Assembly: GCA_014843695.1 (NCBI GenBank)
Contig: CM026404.1
Span: 5,393,840 to 5,457,839 of the forward strand
From: Archivesica marissinica
Taxonomy: Eukaryota > Mollusca > Bivalvia > Venerida > Vesicomyidae
Reading direction: 5' to 3'
DNA: 64,000 nucleotides
A model generated the notes under the pieces. It saw nothing but the letters and a program-made list of their open reading frames with translations, was not told the origin of the DNA and searched no databases. The position numbers and the translations under genes were made by a program. Below are positions 1 through 11,497 of this stretch, in pieces (the stretch's first letter is position 1; each line of letters begins with the position of its first letter).

Positions 1-695
1 CCCATTGGAAATTCGCACCTACAGCGGTGAGAGGTATATGATTTGAGGCCATAACCACTAGGCCAGGGAGGGAGGCCATTCATTCGACATTGAATTTACA
101 TACACATGAACTATCCCCCATGAGAGGACATGAACTATCCCCCATGAGAGGGCCCAAATTGTTTTAATATCGGCTATTGTTTCACCTAAATACAAAATGT
201 CCATCATTGATAACAGTTCACTTTCCTTCTTTGTTCTATAAAAATATTGACTTTCCCCTCTTTGAATCAGAGGTGAATTTAGCATGACCGATAATACATG
301 CATTGGAAACTTAATTTTCCACCATCATTACAACCAGACAAGTTGAGACTACTAGTTCAGAATCCATAATAACACCCTCACAAAGAGAACCTTCCAATAT
401 AAAATTACAGACAATATATTTTGATTTATTGATTACACAGAAATAAAGGATAAAAAAAACGAGAGAAAAATTATATAAGACTGTCTTCCATTCTAATCCT
501 GTTTCTGTATTCTGATTATGCGTGGTGTATGCATTGTTCAATATGTATTATATTGGGAAATAAAATGTGTTTAAACTAAAGGATACATCCGTCCAAAATA
601 ATGCTCTACATAAAGCTCATAGTGTCACTCCATTCCCATGTTCTACCATCTCATTGAATATAAGTTAATTGGCATTATAAACTTGAGTGATCGCA
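1..695. other. Unassigned AT-rich DNA
   Basis: I see no convincing exon or transposon end here. The only visible structure is a direct duplication of about 24 bp near 105-151, built on CATGAACTATCCCCCATGAG. The short open frames on the minus strand show no recognisable protein. Confidence 0.5.
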
Positions 696-748
696 TAATG
701 AGAGACATCGGTCAGTTACTGCCCCTGAATACTCCTAATGGTAGATAG

Positions 749-982
749 TGGAAGTTGTGATAGCGCAGTGGATGCGCGTTCGCTTCAGGTGCAAAAGGTC
801 CGGAGTTCGAGCCCCGCTGGAGCCGTTACGATTATGCCCTTAGGCAAGGCATTTAAATTCCACGTTGCCTCTTTTCTCTCCCTCGTGGCGATGGATTCCA
901 TCAGGAATGAGGTCTCGAGAGTGATTAATATAAGTTATAAGAACTTGTTTCGCAATCAAGCTAAAATAAATTTGTATAAACT
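749..982 (+). mobile_element. SINE family 3 (tRNA-derived), full length
   Basis: The element has a Pol III-like head: an A-box-like TAGCGCAGTGG and a B-box GAGTTCGAGCCC. The body runs through TCCATCAGGAATGAGGTCTC to a tail that contains TTTCGCAATCAAGCTAAAAT. It is flanked by a perfect 12-bp target duplication AATGGTAGATAG (737-748 and 983-994), so insertion was recent. Other copies are at 30031, 39265 and 58171. Confidence 0.9.
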
Positions 983-1076
983 AATGGTAGATAGGTCCTC
1001 TTAATTAGTTTCCTCTGTATATATCGGTGTTTCCTTTGCACTACCAATTTTCATCCGTTTGCTGGTCTTATGATTA

Positions 1077-1322
1077 TTAACCCTTTCAACCCCACAGGCC
1101 TCTAAATAGGCTTATGAAAAGTGTAGATCCAGATGAGCCGGCTCGTAACGAGCCGTCTCATCAGGATCTGCACTTTTTTGCCAGTAATAATTATTACTAT
1201 TTTTAGATAAAATTACCCATTTTGATAAATGAACTGATCCAAATGTAATTTTGTTATTAATTTATTGGTCTAAAAATATCATGGACCAGTCCATGTCAGT
1301 TACTTGGGGTTGAAAGGGTTAA
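1077..1322. mobile_element. TTAA MITE family A, copy 1
   Basis: The element is bounded by TTAA on both sides, with inverted ends TTAACCCTTTCAACCCCA and GGGGTTGAAAGGGTTAA. The middle holds an imperfect palindrome centred on GCCGGCTCGTAACGAGCCG. A TTAA target and CCC..GGG ends are typical of piggyBac-derived MITEs; no coding capacity is present. Copies are at 8293 and 8633. Confidence 0.88.
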
Positions 1323-1662
1323 ATTGTGACAGTTATTCTACTGTATATACAATGGGTACCTTACTGTAAAAAAATTGGTATCAATAAAAAATCACATTTA
1401 TCATATCACAACATTATGGTTATGGAACAACAGTAAAAGCAAAGGTATCCAACTAAAAGCACCAATATACATTTCAGGATAAATCAGACATTATCACCCA
1501 AGGGAGGTAATAGAAAAACCAGCAATGTTGCCCACTATGTTTCTTACAGCACTAAGGTCAGAGGGAACCTACCAATACATATTAGATCTACATGTACATT
1601 CAAAATGTTATCAAATCCACACCAAAATTAATCAAACTGTGATACAACAGGTATGTTGTTGC

Positions 1663-2047
1663 AATGAGAGACATTGGTCAGTTACTGCCCCTGAATACTC
1701 CCTATAAGTAGATAGGTCCTATTAAGTGTTTTCCTCTGTTTGTATCGTTGCTTCCTTTGCACAACATGCTAGCAATTTTATTCCACTTTCGCTTCTTATA
1801 ATTATTAAATTACTATATCTCGACAGATCTCCTACAATATATGCAATGGGTACTTATCTGTAAAACAATGTTATCAGTTAATTAACATGATTTTCATAAC
1901 ATCACATTTATCATACCGCAAAATCTGGTTAGGGCACAACAATAAAAACAAAGGATTCCAACCAAAAGGACCTATTTACATTTTGGGATAAATCAGATTT
2001 TTCTGCCAAGGGAGGTAATAGAAAATTATCGAAGTCTCTAATTATCT
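1663..2047 (+). mobile_element. MITE family F, copy 2
   Basis: Begins AATGAGAGACATTGGTCAGT and ends near the degenerate inverted copy AAGTCTCTAATTATC. It stops only a few bases short of the death-domain gene stop codon at 2051, so it probably forms that gene's 3' UTR. No protein is encoded. Confidence 0.75.
1777..1782 (-). terminator. Candidate poly(A) signal of the death-domain gene
   Basis: On the minus strand this reads AATAAA, about 270 nt after the stop codon, inside MITE F copy 2. This is a position-based guess; no transcript end is visible from sequence alone. Confidence 0.3.
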
Positions 2048-2050
2048 GTG

Positions 2051-2271
2051 CTAATCCACATTGTAGAAATCACTGATTCTCTTGGCCAGCAATATACACC
2101 TCATCTGAGGTGACACCAAGTGTCTGTGTAACAGTCTGACTGTAGCCCCGGGGCTCAAGCTCCAAGTCTGTAACACATACTGCATAGGCTGCTCCAGCTT
2201 CCAACGTTTCCATTGGTTGATAGTCTCTGCTGGAATTCCCAGTCGGTTTCCCATCAATCTCCAATCAGCAC
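2051..2271 (-). CDS. Death-domain gene exon 4 (stop codon)
   Basis: The acceptor is CTATTTAACCAG. Phase 1 joins the final G of exon 3 to give Gly. The exon codes ADWRLMGNRLGIPAETINQW, then a QPM..VLQTW segment and SPGATV, which fit helices 2-5 of the death-domain fold, and ends ISDFYNVD before TAG. It is the most conserved-looking part of the gene. Confidence 0.8.
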
Positions 2272-5200
2272 CTGGTTAAATAGTGTGTGCAATAAATTAA
2301 TAATACAATGTAGTCAAAAGGTATGAGAGACATTAGTCAGTTACTGCACCTGAATACTCATGAAAGTAGATTGGTTATCTTAATTGGTTTCCTCTGTTTT
2401 TATCGTTGTTTCCTTTGCACAACATGCTGTCTGTTTTCATTAGATCCATCATTTTCATCTCGACAGATATCCTACAGCATATCCAATGGATACATTACTG
2501 TAGAAATTGATCTTAAATTAATTGACATGCTTTTGATAAAATCACATTTATCATACCGCAACATATGGTTAGGGAACACCAATAAAAACAAAGGCTTTCA
2601 ACTAAAAGGACCAATACATATTTTGGGATAAATCGGACTTTATCTGTCAAGGGAGGTAATCGAAAACCCATTAATGTCTCTCATTGGGCAATGCACATTA
2701 AATAGTTTGGGTTGAAATCCGACACAGGTCTCTATCATGTGAACACACTGTGTTGATAATGTATATAACAGTGCTATAAATTGATGGAGAAGTACAGACG
2801 GAGCTGTAGTCCAGTGGTTAACACGCTGGACTAGTAATCCAGGGATCGCAGGTTCGATCCCCCCGTCTGACCCTAATAAAATTAACAGTCTCAGATGGGA
2901 CTTTAAACTAAGGTCTCGTGTCGGTGCTGTACACCGTGCATGTAAAAGAACCAGAGGAGACTCTGGAATGGGTCTCTGTCTGTATCATTGCACTATCCTC
3001 CAAAAATCTAAAATGACTAATCTCTTCAGGAGGCGTCGCTAATATGGGCAACCGGTAGCGACGATAAATAAACGTAAAACACACACATGGAGAAGTACAT
3101 GTAGTGTATTTCCTGTTTAACCGTTCACCATATACATTTGAAACCCTTTCAAACCACAACCCCTCTAAACTGGAATTCCCTTCAAACCGAAACGCATTTA
3201 CCTCTAATACATTGCCTTCATACAAGGTAAAGTATCATTTGTTAATCCGAAAACAATACCATACAAGAAGTATGGCAAATTACAATTACTGATTTCAGGG
3301 GGGTAACTTGAGCCTGATATATTTGTAGGCACCTGGATAATTATCTCCCCTGGAAATTTTGGAAAGTCTACATCGTGGCAGCTGCATTCTGAGGCATCCT
3401 AACGTCTGCATTGACGAGAAATAAGGATCATAAACGTTTGAAAATCTTCTTTTATCAATTAAATAGTAATGAAATACATACTTATTTACATATTCGATGG
3501 GCTTGCTGTACATCATACCCCCTTACCCCGTATCATATTATTTTTTATTGCACTGTTCGCATTTTCATATTTTCAATTTTTGAAGAATATGCATAGGCAT
3601 GTGCCTGCAGTGCATATAGAAAGCTACGCCATTAATGCAAATTAAGTTCTACAAACTTGTGCGACTTTGTAATATGCATGTTGAAAGTATTGAACATATT
3701 TTCTGGGAATGCCTTTTAAAATCTTAAATTTATCAAGATATTTGTTTTGGTAAAATAGATGGAAAAGGTATTGTTTGAAAAAAAAGTTATACCATTGTAT
3801 TTAGGCATGCCTGTAATTGGCTGTTAAAATGTATGCTTTGTAGAGATGGATAACTTGTATATGGAGAATGCACTGTATACAGCAATGGAGAATGCACTGT
3901 ACAGCAATGGAGAATGCACTGTATACAGCAATGGAGAATGCACTGTACAGCAATGGAGAATGCACTATATACAACAATGGAGAATGCACTGTACAGCAAT
4001 GGAGAATGCACTGTATACAGCAATGGAGAATACACTGTACAGCAATGGAGAATGCACTGTATACAGCAATGGAGAATGCACTGTACAGCAATGAAGAATG
4101 CACTGTATAGCAATGGAGAATGCACTGTATACAACAATGGAGAATGCACTGTACAGCAATGGAGAATGCACTGTATACAGCAATGGAGAATGCACTGTAT
4201 AGCAATGGAGAATGCACTGTATACAGCAATGGAGACTGTATACAGCAATGGAGAATGCACTGTATACAGCAATGGAGAATGCACTGTATACAGCAATGGA
4301 GAATGCACTGTATACAACAATGGAGAATGCACTGTATACAACAATGGAGAATTCACTGTACAGCAATGGAGAATGCACTGTATACAACAATGGAGAATGC
4401 ACTGTATACAGCAATGGAGAATGCACTGTATACAGCAATGGAGAATGCACTGTATACAACAATGGAGAATGCACTGTATACAGCAATGGAGAATGCACTG
4501 TACAGCAATGGAGAATGCACTGTATACAGCAATGGAGAATGCACTGTACAGCAATGGAGAATGCACTGTATACAACAATGGAGAATTCACTGTATACAGC
4601 AATGGAGAATGCGCTGTATAAAACAATGGAGAATGCACTGTATACAGCAATGGAGAATGCACTGTATACAGCAATGGAGAATGCGCTGTATACAGCAATG
4701 GAGAATTCACTGTATACAACAATGGAGAATTCACTGTATACAGCAATGGAGAATTCACTGTATACAACAATGGAGAATTCACTGTATACAGCAATGGAGA
4801 ATGCGCTGTATAAAACAATGGAGAATTCACTGTATAAAACAATGGAGAATGCGCTGTATGCACTGTATACAGCAATGGAGAATGCACTGTATACAGCAAT
4901 GGAGAATGCACTGTATACAGCAATGGACACTGTATACAGCAATGGAGAATGCACTGTATACAGCAATGGAGAATGCACTGTATACAGCAAAGGGGAATGC
5001 ACTGTATACAGCAATGGAGAATGCACTGTATACAGCAATGGAGAATGCACTGTATACAACAATGGAGAATGCACTATATACAACAATGGAGAATGCACTG
5101 TACAGCAATGGAGAATGCACTGTATACAGCAACAGAGAATGCACTGTATACAGCAATGGAGAATGCACTATATACAACAATGGAGAATGCACTGTACAGC

Positions 5201-8200
5201 AATGGAGAATGCACTGTATACAGCAATGGAGAATGCACTGTATACAGCAATGAATAATGCACTGTATACAGCAATGGAGAATGAACTGTATACAGCAATG
5301 GAGAATGTACTGTAAATACAGCAATGGAGACTGTATACAGCAATGGAGACTGTATACAACAATGGAGAATGCACTGTATACAGCAATGGAGAATGCACTG
5401 TATACAACAATGGAGAATGCACTGTATACAGCAATGGAGAATGCACTGTATACAGCAATGGAGAATGCACTGTATACAGCAATGGAGAATGCACTGTATA
5501 CAGCAATGGAGAATGCACTGTATACAACAATGGAGAATGCACTGTATACAGCAATGGAGAATGCACTGTATACAGCAATGGAGAATGCACTGTATACAGC
5601 AATGGAGAATGCACTGTATACAGCAATGGAGAATGCACTGTATACAACAATGGAGAATGCACTGTATACAGCAATGGAGAATGCACTGTATACAGCAATG
5701 GAGAATGCACTGTATACAGCAATGGAGAATGCACTGTATACAGCAATGGAGAATGCACTGTATACAACAATGGAGAATGCACTGTATACAGCAATGGAGA
5801 ATGCACTGTATACAGCAATGGAGAATGCACTGTATACAGCAATGGAGAATGCACTGTATACAGCAATGGAGAATGCACTGTATACAACAATGGAGAATGC
5901 ACTGTATACAGCAATGGAGAATGCACTGTATACAGCAATGGAGAATGCACTGTATACAGCAATGGAGAATGCACTGTATATAACAATGGAGAATGCACTG
6001 TATACAGCAATGGAGAATGCACTGTATACAACAATGGAGAATGCACTGTATACAGCAATGGGGAATGCACTGTATACAGCAATGGAGAATGCACTGTATA
6101 CAGCAATGGAGAATGCACTGTATACAACAATGGAGAATGCACTGTATACAGCAATGGGGAATGCACTGTATACAGCAATGGAGAATGCACTGTATACAGC
6201 AATGGAGAATGCACTGTATACAACAATGGAGAATGCACTGTATACAGCAATGGGGAATGCACTGTATACAGCAATGGAGAATGCACTGTATACAGCAATG
6301 GAGAATGCACTGTATACAACAATGGAGAATGCACTGTATACAGCAATGGGGAATGCACTGTATACAGCAATGGAGAATGCACTGTATACAGCAATGGAGA
6401 ATGCACTGTATACAACAATGGAGAATGCACTGTATACAGCAATGGGGAATGCACTGTATACAGCAATGGAGAATGCACTGTATACAGCAATGGAGAATGC
6501 ACTGTATACAACAATGGAGAAGTTGGTATATGTGTCCTTACCATTTCCTTTGCACAGACTCAGCTGCTGTACAACATACTGACGTAAATCTTTATGCATC
6601 TCCTTTATTCTTGTGTTCCCATCTAACTTCTTTATGGGCTGGAATAGAAACAATCAGTGTTGTAGAAACAACTTTAACATTTACATTACAGAACGTTACT
6701 TATTAATGGGGATTGTTAATCTTGGCTGCATCTATCTGTCTGCGAGTGCATGCGTATCTTTCTGCGTTTGTGTGTGTGGTGGGTGGGTATTGGGTGTGTG
6801 CATGTCTGCATGTCTGTGCGCATGCGTGGTGTGGGTATTGGGTGGGTGGGTGTGTGCGTGTGTTGATAAAACTCTGTGGATATATAATGGTTGGTTCAGG
6901 AAGAAGTGATTTGATTTTGGGAGAAACCTGTCAAGGCAAGAGGTCATGGCATTCACTCCTATTTACTATATACCACTGTATAATCAAGTATTTACTATAT
7001 ACCACTGTATAATCAAGTATTTACTATATACCACTGTATAATCAAGTATTTGTTCTTTTGGCAAATACCAGCGCAGGGGTTTGCATCTTCCCAAGTGCTA
7101 TCCTCTAGTTCTGTATGTTGCAGAATTCCATTTTATCTTGTGTGGTACGAAGCTACTACATCTTGTGTTTTATGGAACTACTTTCTTACAATTCAGTAAT
7201 ACAACACACTATGGCACTATAAAGTATAATGGTAACTAGGTTTACTGGTAGTTTAGAGAGAAAACAATATTTACAGGACTAAGATCCAACTTTTCATCCT
7301 TTAGCACCACTGTTGTAACTGCTCTGGGTTTTGATTGGCTGGTTCTCGGCATAGACTGGTTATCATGTGTTGGTGATGATAGTCTTTGACTGGTATCTTC
7401 ATTTTCTAAAGGCAGTGAGTCCAGAAATGTGAACAGACTATTGCTCTCTGAAAATATATTGCACGACTTCACGTTATACCAATATCCTTTTAGGATACAC
7501 ATAGTAAAATATATTGCATGACTTCACGTTATACCGATATCCTTTTAGGATACACATAGTAAAATATATTGCATGACTTCACGTTATACCGATATCCTTT
7601 TAGGATACACATAGTAAAATATATTGCATGACTTCACGTTATACCGATATCCTTTTAGGATACACATACACGTAGTAAAATATATTGCATGACTTCACGT
7701 TATACCGATATCCTTTTAGGATACACATAGTAAAATATATTGCATGACTTCACGTTATACCGATATCCTTTTAGGATACACATAGTAAAATATATAGCAT
7801 GACTTCACGTTATACCGATATCCTTTTAGGATACACATAGTAAAATATATAGCATGACTTCACGTTAAGCCGATATCCATTACAATACACATGTATAAAC
7901 ATTTTTATATTTAAAACTTTCAGGCCCAATTATACATCAATATATATTTTTTTCCCCCGGGTTTTACGCCTGCATCAGCACCATTTCGGGCTATCAATTA
8001 TACATCAAAAAACTGTTATGTCATACTGTGGTTATACTTGGATACCCATCTATGCCTGAAATACTGCTTGTAGGGACACCTGGGGTCTTCCTCCACCAAT
8101 GATAGCTGGAGAGTCGTCAGATGACCTAAGCTATCAGCGCGACTTCAACTCTTTGCACGCTAGCGGTGAAAATAACAGTCAAATATGTCATGAAATGTCA

Positions 8201-9492
8201 TTGGAATTGTGTCGCAACGACACTAATGCATACAGGCACCCAGGGTCTTCCTCCACCAAAGTCGCCATATAACCTAAGCTGTTGGTGCAACTTTAACCCT
8301 TTCAACACCACAGACCTCTCAATAGGCTTACAAAAAGTGTAGATCCAGATGAGCCGGCTCGTGATGAGCCGTCTCATCAGGATCTGCACTTTTTGCCAGT
8401 AATATTACTATTTTTAGACAAAAATTACCCATTTTGATAAATGAATTGGTCTTAATTAATTTATTGGTCTAAAAATATCATGGACAAGTCCATGTCAGTT
8501 ACTTGGTGTTGAATGGGTTAATCAATTGTCGTCTGCTACACTTATTTGAACTATTATATAGCCCATTAAGTTACCCAGCACGCAAAGAGTTAAATCCCAA
8601 AAACAAGCTTATATAGTATTTCTAAAATAGAATTAACCCTTTCAACACCACAGACCTCTAAATAGGCTTACAAAAAGTGTAGATCCAGATGAGCCGGCTC
8701 GTGACGAGCCGTCTCATCAGGATCTGCACTTTTTGCCAGTGATATGACTATTTTTAGACATAATTACCCATTTTGATAAATGAACTTGTCCAAATGTGAT
8801 TTTCTGATTCATTTATTGGTTTATGAATATCATGGACCAGTCCATGTGAGTTACTTGGTGTTGAATGGGTTAATTTTAAAAAGTTCTCGTATCATTTTAT
8901 AATACTCACTCATTTCCGTAATAAGTTCCTTTGCTTTCATTTTAATATCTTCCACACTATCGCAGTCATTAGTCAAAATCTCATCCAAACCATTTTCCAC
9001 ATTTACTCTAGTCCGTATCAATTTTGCAAGTTCGGTATTTAGATGTGTTATCCTTGTCTCCAGCTCTTCTACCCTGTATTCCATTGTGTCACATTTATGA
9101 GATTCAGCGGTCATCTTTTCTGTCAATGTCACCAAACTACTTACTGGTATCTCAGTAACATTGGCGTTCTCAATTTGTGGAGGAACTTTAATACCCTTTA
9201 TTTTAGCATTCTCAACGAGTTTATCTATCATTGATGATATAGTAGATTTGAGTAGTTGATTTTCTTCGTTTAGCGTTTCTACTTCCCGATACAGTTCAGC
9301 ATTCGCTTTCATAATCTCCTCTTTAGATGGCCTTTTATCTATGTGTCTGTGCTCCTTGCTTTTCTGTGATGACGATGCCTTTGATGATACCGAGCCAGCT
9401 GACGATGGCCGGGAAGAGGACATCTTGTCCAGATGGTTGCTGTTGTCTTTCTTCATTGTTCTACGTGTACGGGACTGCAGCACGCTGGCCAT
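2051..9492 (-). CDS. Coiled-coil and death-domain protein, four-exon gene
   Basis: Exons 9492-8910, 7447-7275, 6638-6542 and 2271-2051 join to 1074 nt, giving 357 residues and a stop. Every junction has GT-AG and matching phase (1, 0, 1). Residues about 1-50 are basic and Ser-rich; about 55-194 are heptad-like and charged, suggesting coiled coil. Residues about 262-350 resemble a death domain: DW, then LGIP, then QPM..VL..W, then SPGATV and a closing basic helix. Death-fold domains act as homotypic adaptors in apoptosis and innate immune signalling, so an adaptor role is inferred, not shown. The ATG chosen is the first in the open frame; the 44-bp array begins just upstream, so a 5' noncoding exon may lie beyond it. 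I do not recognise the orthologue. It is divergent to MOCS1. Confidence 0.75.
2322..2686 (+). mobile_element. MITE family F, copy 3
   Basis: Ends are TATGAGAGACATTAGTCAGT and the inverted AATGTCTCTCATTGGG, with the shared interior including CTGTCAAGGGAGGTAAT. It lies in the last intron of the death-domain gene. Confidence 0.8.
2797..3087 (+). mobile_element. tRNA-Thr-derived SINE, full length
   Basis: The head folds like a tRNA, with acceptor arms GACGG/CCGTC, anticodon stem CTGGA/TCCAG around CTAGTAA (AGT, Thr-like) and B-box GGTTCGATCCC. The tRNA-unrelated body ends in CGGTAGCGACGATAAATAAA. Flanked by a 12-13 bp target duplication ending TGGAGAAGTACA (2785-2796, 3088-3099). Seven copies occur in this window. 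Confidence 0.9.
3100..3855. other. Intronic unique sequence
   Basis: AT-rich DNA inside the last intron of the death-domain gene. I see no exon, transposon end or array. Confidence 0.5.
3856..6519. repeat. 24-bp minisatellite, about 110 units
   Basis: The unit contains AATGCACTGTATACAGCAAT followed by GGAG. Variant units are shortened (missing TATA) or carry AACAATGG. From about 5340 the variants recur every 120 bp (five units); from about 6000 they recur every 96 bp (four units, one with GGGGAATG). Because 24 is divisible by 3, long frames stay open on both strands; these are not genes. The array occupies intron 3 of the death-domain gene. Confidence 0.97.
6542..6638 (-). CDS. Death-domain gene exon 3
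   Basis: The acceptor is TTTCTATTCCAG and the donor GTAAGGACAC. The frame encodes PIKKLDGNTRIKEMHK followed by a helical stretch that probably starts the death domain. Phase 0 in, phase 1 out. The 24-bp minisatellite starts about 22 bp inside the following intron. Confidence 0.78.
6720..6862. repeat. GT-rich low-complexity DNA
   Basis: Irregular TGTG/GGGTGGGT runs with many TG steps; a simple-sequence tract in intron 2 of the death-domain gene. Confidence 0.7.
6962..7049. repeat. 29-bp tandem repeat, three units
   Basis: Three near-identical copies built on TATTTACTATATACCACTGT followed by ATAATCAAG. Confidence 0.9.
7275..7447 (-). CDS. Death-domain gene exon 2
   Basis: The acceptor TATATTTTCAG is directly preceded by the 55-bp array. 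The exon reads in frame from exon 1 (phase 1) and codes a low-complexity Ser/Pro/Thr-rich linker ending DEKLDLSP. The donor is GTAAATATTG, phase 0. Confidence 0.72.
7450..7876. repeat. 55-bp tandem repeat, about eight units
   Basis: The unit contains ATATTGCATGACTTCACGTT and ATCCTTTTAGGATACACATA. It directly abuts the exon 2 acceptor of the death-domain gene at 7448, so its terminal unit supplies the pyrimidine-rich stretch before that AG. Confidence 0.95.
7955..8300. mobile_element. Cluster of SINE fragments (families 5 and 4)
   Basis: About 7955-7996 matches the 3' part of SINE family 5 on the minus strand (GGGTTTTACGCCTGCATCAG, then CACCATTTCGGGCTAT). About 8040-8150 and 8225-8292 each match the 3' part of SINE family 4, including CTTCCTCCACCA and GACCTAAGCT. 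Confidence 0.65.
8293..8521. mobile_element. TTAA MITE family A, copy 2
   Basis: TTAA on both sides, ends TTAACCCTTTCAACACCA and TGGTGTTGAATGGGTTAA, with the same internal palindrome as the copy at 1077. Confidence 0.9.
8633..8873. mobile_element. TTAA MITE family A, copy 3
   Basis: Same ends and palindrome as copies 1 and 2. It lies 36 bp inside intron 1 of the death-domain gene and supplies an in-frame stop to the unspliced exon 1 reading frame. Confidence 0.9.
8910..9492 (-). CDS. Death-domain gene exon 1 (start codon)
   Basis: Encodes the N-terminal 194 residues: Met-Ala-Ser-Val start, a Ser/Lys-rich stretch and long charged helices. The exon ends at a strong donor (A then GTGAGTATT). 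If this donor is ignored the frame runs on and stops inside the TTAA MITE at 8633-8873, giving an artefactual tail INPFNTK. Confidence 0.78.
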
Positions 9493-9497
9493 TTTCA

Positions 9498-11311
9498 GGA
9501 ATATAAACTCTGATCATCTGCAATATACACCAATGATTCTATTAACCTAAACTCTGATCATCTGCAATATACATCAGTGATTCTATTAACCTAAACTCTG
9601 ATCATCTGCAACATACATCAGTGATTCTATTAACCTAAACTCTGATCATCTGCAATATACATCAGTGATTCTATTAACTTAAACTCTGATCATCTGCAAT
9701 ATACATCAGTGATTCTATTAACCTAAACTCTGATCATCTGCAATATACATCAGTGATTCTATTAACTTAAACTCTGATCATCTGCAATATACATCAGTGA
9801 TTCTATTAACCTAAACTCTGATCATCTGCAATATACATCAGTGATTCTATTAACCTAAACTCTGATCATCTGCAATATACATCAGTGATTCTATTAACCT
9901 AAACTCTGATCATCTGCAATATACATCAGTGATTCTATTAACCTAAACTCTGATCATCTGCAATATACATCAGTGATTCTATTAACCTAAATTCTGATCA
10001 TCTGCAATATACATCAGTGATTCTATTAACCTAAACTCTGATCATCTGCAATATACATCAGTGATTCTATTAACCTAAACTCTAATCATCTGCAATATAC
10101 ACCAATGATTATATTAACCTAAACTCTGAGCATCTGCAATATACATCAGTGATTCTATTAACCTAAACTCTGATCATCTGCAATATACATCAGTGATTAT
10201 ATTAACCTAAACTCTGAGCATCTGCAATATACATCAGTGATTCTATTAACCTAAACTCTGATCATCTGCAATATACATCAATGATTATATTAACCTAAAC
10301 TCTGATCATCTGCAATATACATCAGTGATTCTATTAACCTAAACTCTGATCATCTGCAACATACATCAGTGATTATATTAACCTAAACTCTAATCATCTG
10401 CAATATACACCAATGATTATATTAACCTAAACTCTAATCATCTGCAATATACATCAGTGATTATATTAACCTAAACTCTGATCTTCTGCAATATACATCA
10501 GTGATTCTATTAACCTAAACTCTGATCATCTGCAATATACATCAGTGATTCTATTAACTTAAACTCTGATCATCTGCAATATACATCAGTGATTCTATTA
10601 ACCTAAACTCTGATCATCTGCAATATACATCAGTGATTCTATTAACTTAAACTCTGATCATCTGCAATATACATCAGTGATTCTATTAACCTAAACTCTG
10701 ATCATCTGCAATATACATCAGTGATTCTATTAACTTAAACTCTGATCATCTGCAATATACATCAGTGATTCTATTAACCTAAACTCTGATCATCTGCAAT
10801 ATACATCAGTGATTCTATTAACTTAAACTCTGATCATCTGCAATATACATCAGTGATTCTATTAACCTAAACTCTGATCATCTGCAATATACATCAGTGA
10901 TTCTATTAACCTAAACTCTGATCATCTGCAATATACATCAGTGATTCTATTAACCTAAACTCTGATCATCTGCAATATACATCAGTGATTCTATTAACCT
11001 AAACTCTGATCATCTGCAATATACATCAGTGATTCTATTAACCTAAACTCTGATCATCTGCAATATACATCAGTGATTCTATTAACCTAAACTCTGATCA
11101 TCTGCAATATACATCAGTGATTCTATTAACCTAAACTCTGATCATCTGCAATATACATCAGTGATTCTATTAACCTAAACTCTGATCATCTGCAATATAC
11201 ATCAGTGATTCTATTAACCTAAACTCTGATCATCTGCAATATACATCAGTGATTCTATATACATAAACTCTGATCATCTGCAATATACATCAGTGATTAT
11301 ATTAACCTAAA
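9498..11311. repeat. 44-bp minisatellite, about 41 units
   Basis: The unit carries AACCTAAACTCTGATCATCT, then GCAATATACATCAGTGATTC and TATT. Units differ by few substitutions. On the minus strand every unit contains a splice-acceptor-like TATATTGCAG followed by ATGATCAG. The array starts only a few bases upstream of the death-domain gene ATG. Confidence 0.97.
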
Positions 11312-11497
11312 CGCTGTGTAACAGTCAATTTGTAATAGATAATTAATTTGTCATAATAATCAAATTCCGATTGCCTGTAATAAACAGTCAATTGATTCTA
11401 TGAATATCTATAACACACAGCTATAGACTATACATACTAAACTTACACAATCTAATTCATCAAGACTAAGATGAATTCTTGCAGATACTGTTGGAGC
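11312..11497. other. Unassigned spacer between two arrays
   Basis: Unique AT-rich sequence; no feature seen. Confidence 0.5.

Larger units (their letters stand above)
696..1540 (+). mobile_element. MITE family F copy 1, split by a SINE and a TTAA MITE
   Basis: The left end AATGAGAGACATCGGTCAGT and the body match the copies at 1663, 2322 and 28491, and the right part ends with the shared AAGGGAGGTAATAGAAAA. The copy is broken first by a SINE (749-982) and then by a TTAA MITE (1077-1322). Removing both restores collinearity with the other copies. The right terminal inverted repeat has decayed. Confidence 0.75.

Noticed and set aside
738..1004. 88-codon frame
   Set aside because: Lies entirely in a SINE; the same peptide recurs at the other family 3 copies.
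2797..2870. tRNA-Thr gene (and similar heads at 16394, 29262, 43725, 46553)
   Set aside because: Each tRNA-like part is fused to the same SINE body and tail and lies in target duplications; they are SINE promoters.
3787..6706. Long frames on both strands in the 24-bp array
   Set aside because: Repeat artefact. The only real coding piece in this set is the short exon 6542-6638, separated from the array by a splice donor.
8851..8909. C-terminal extension of death-domain exon 1 ending INPFNTK
   Set aside because: This tail is read through a strong donor into a TTAA MITE; spliced exons give a better continuation.
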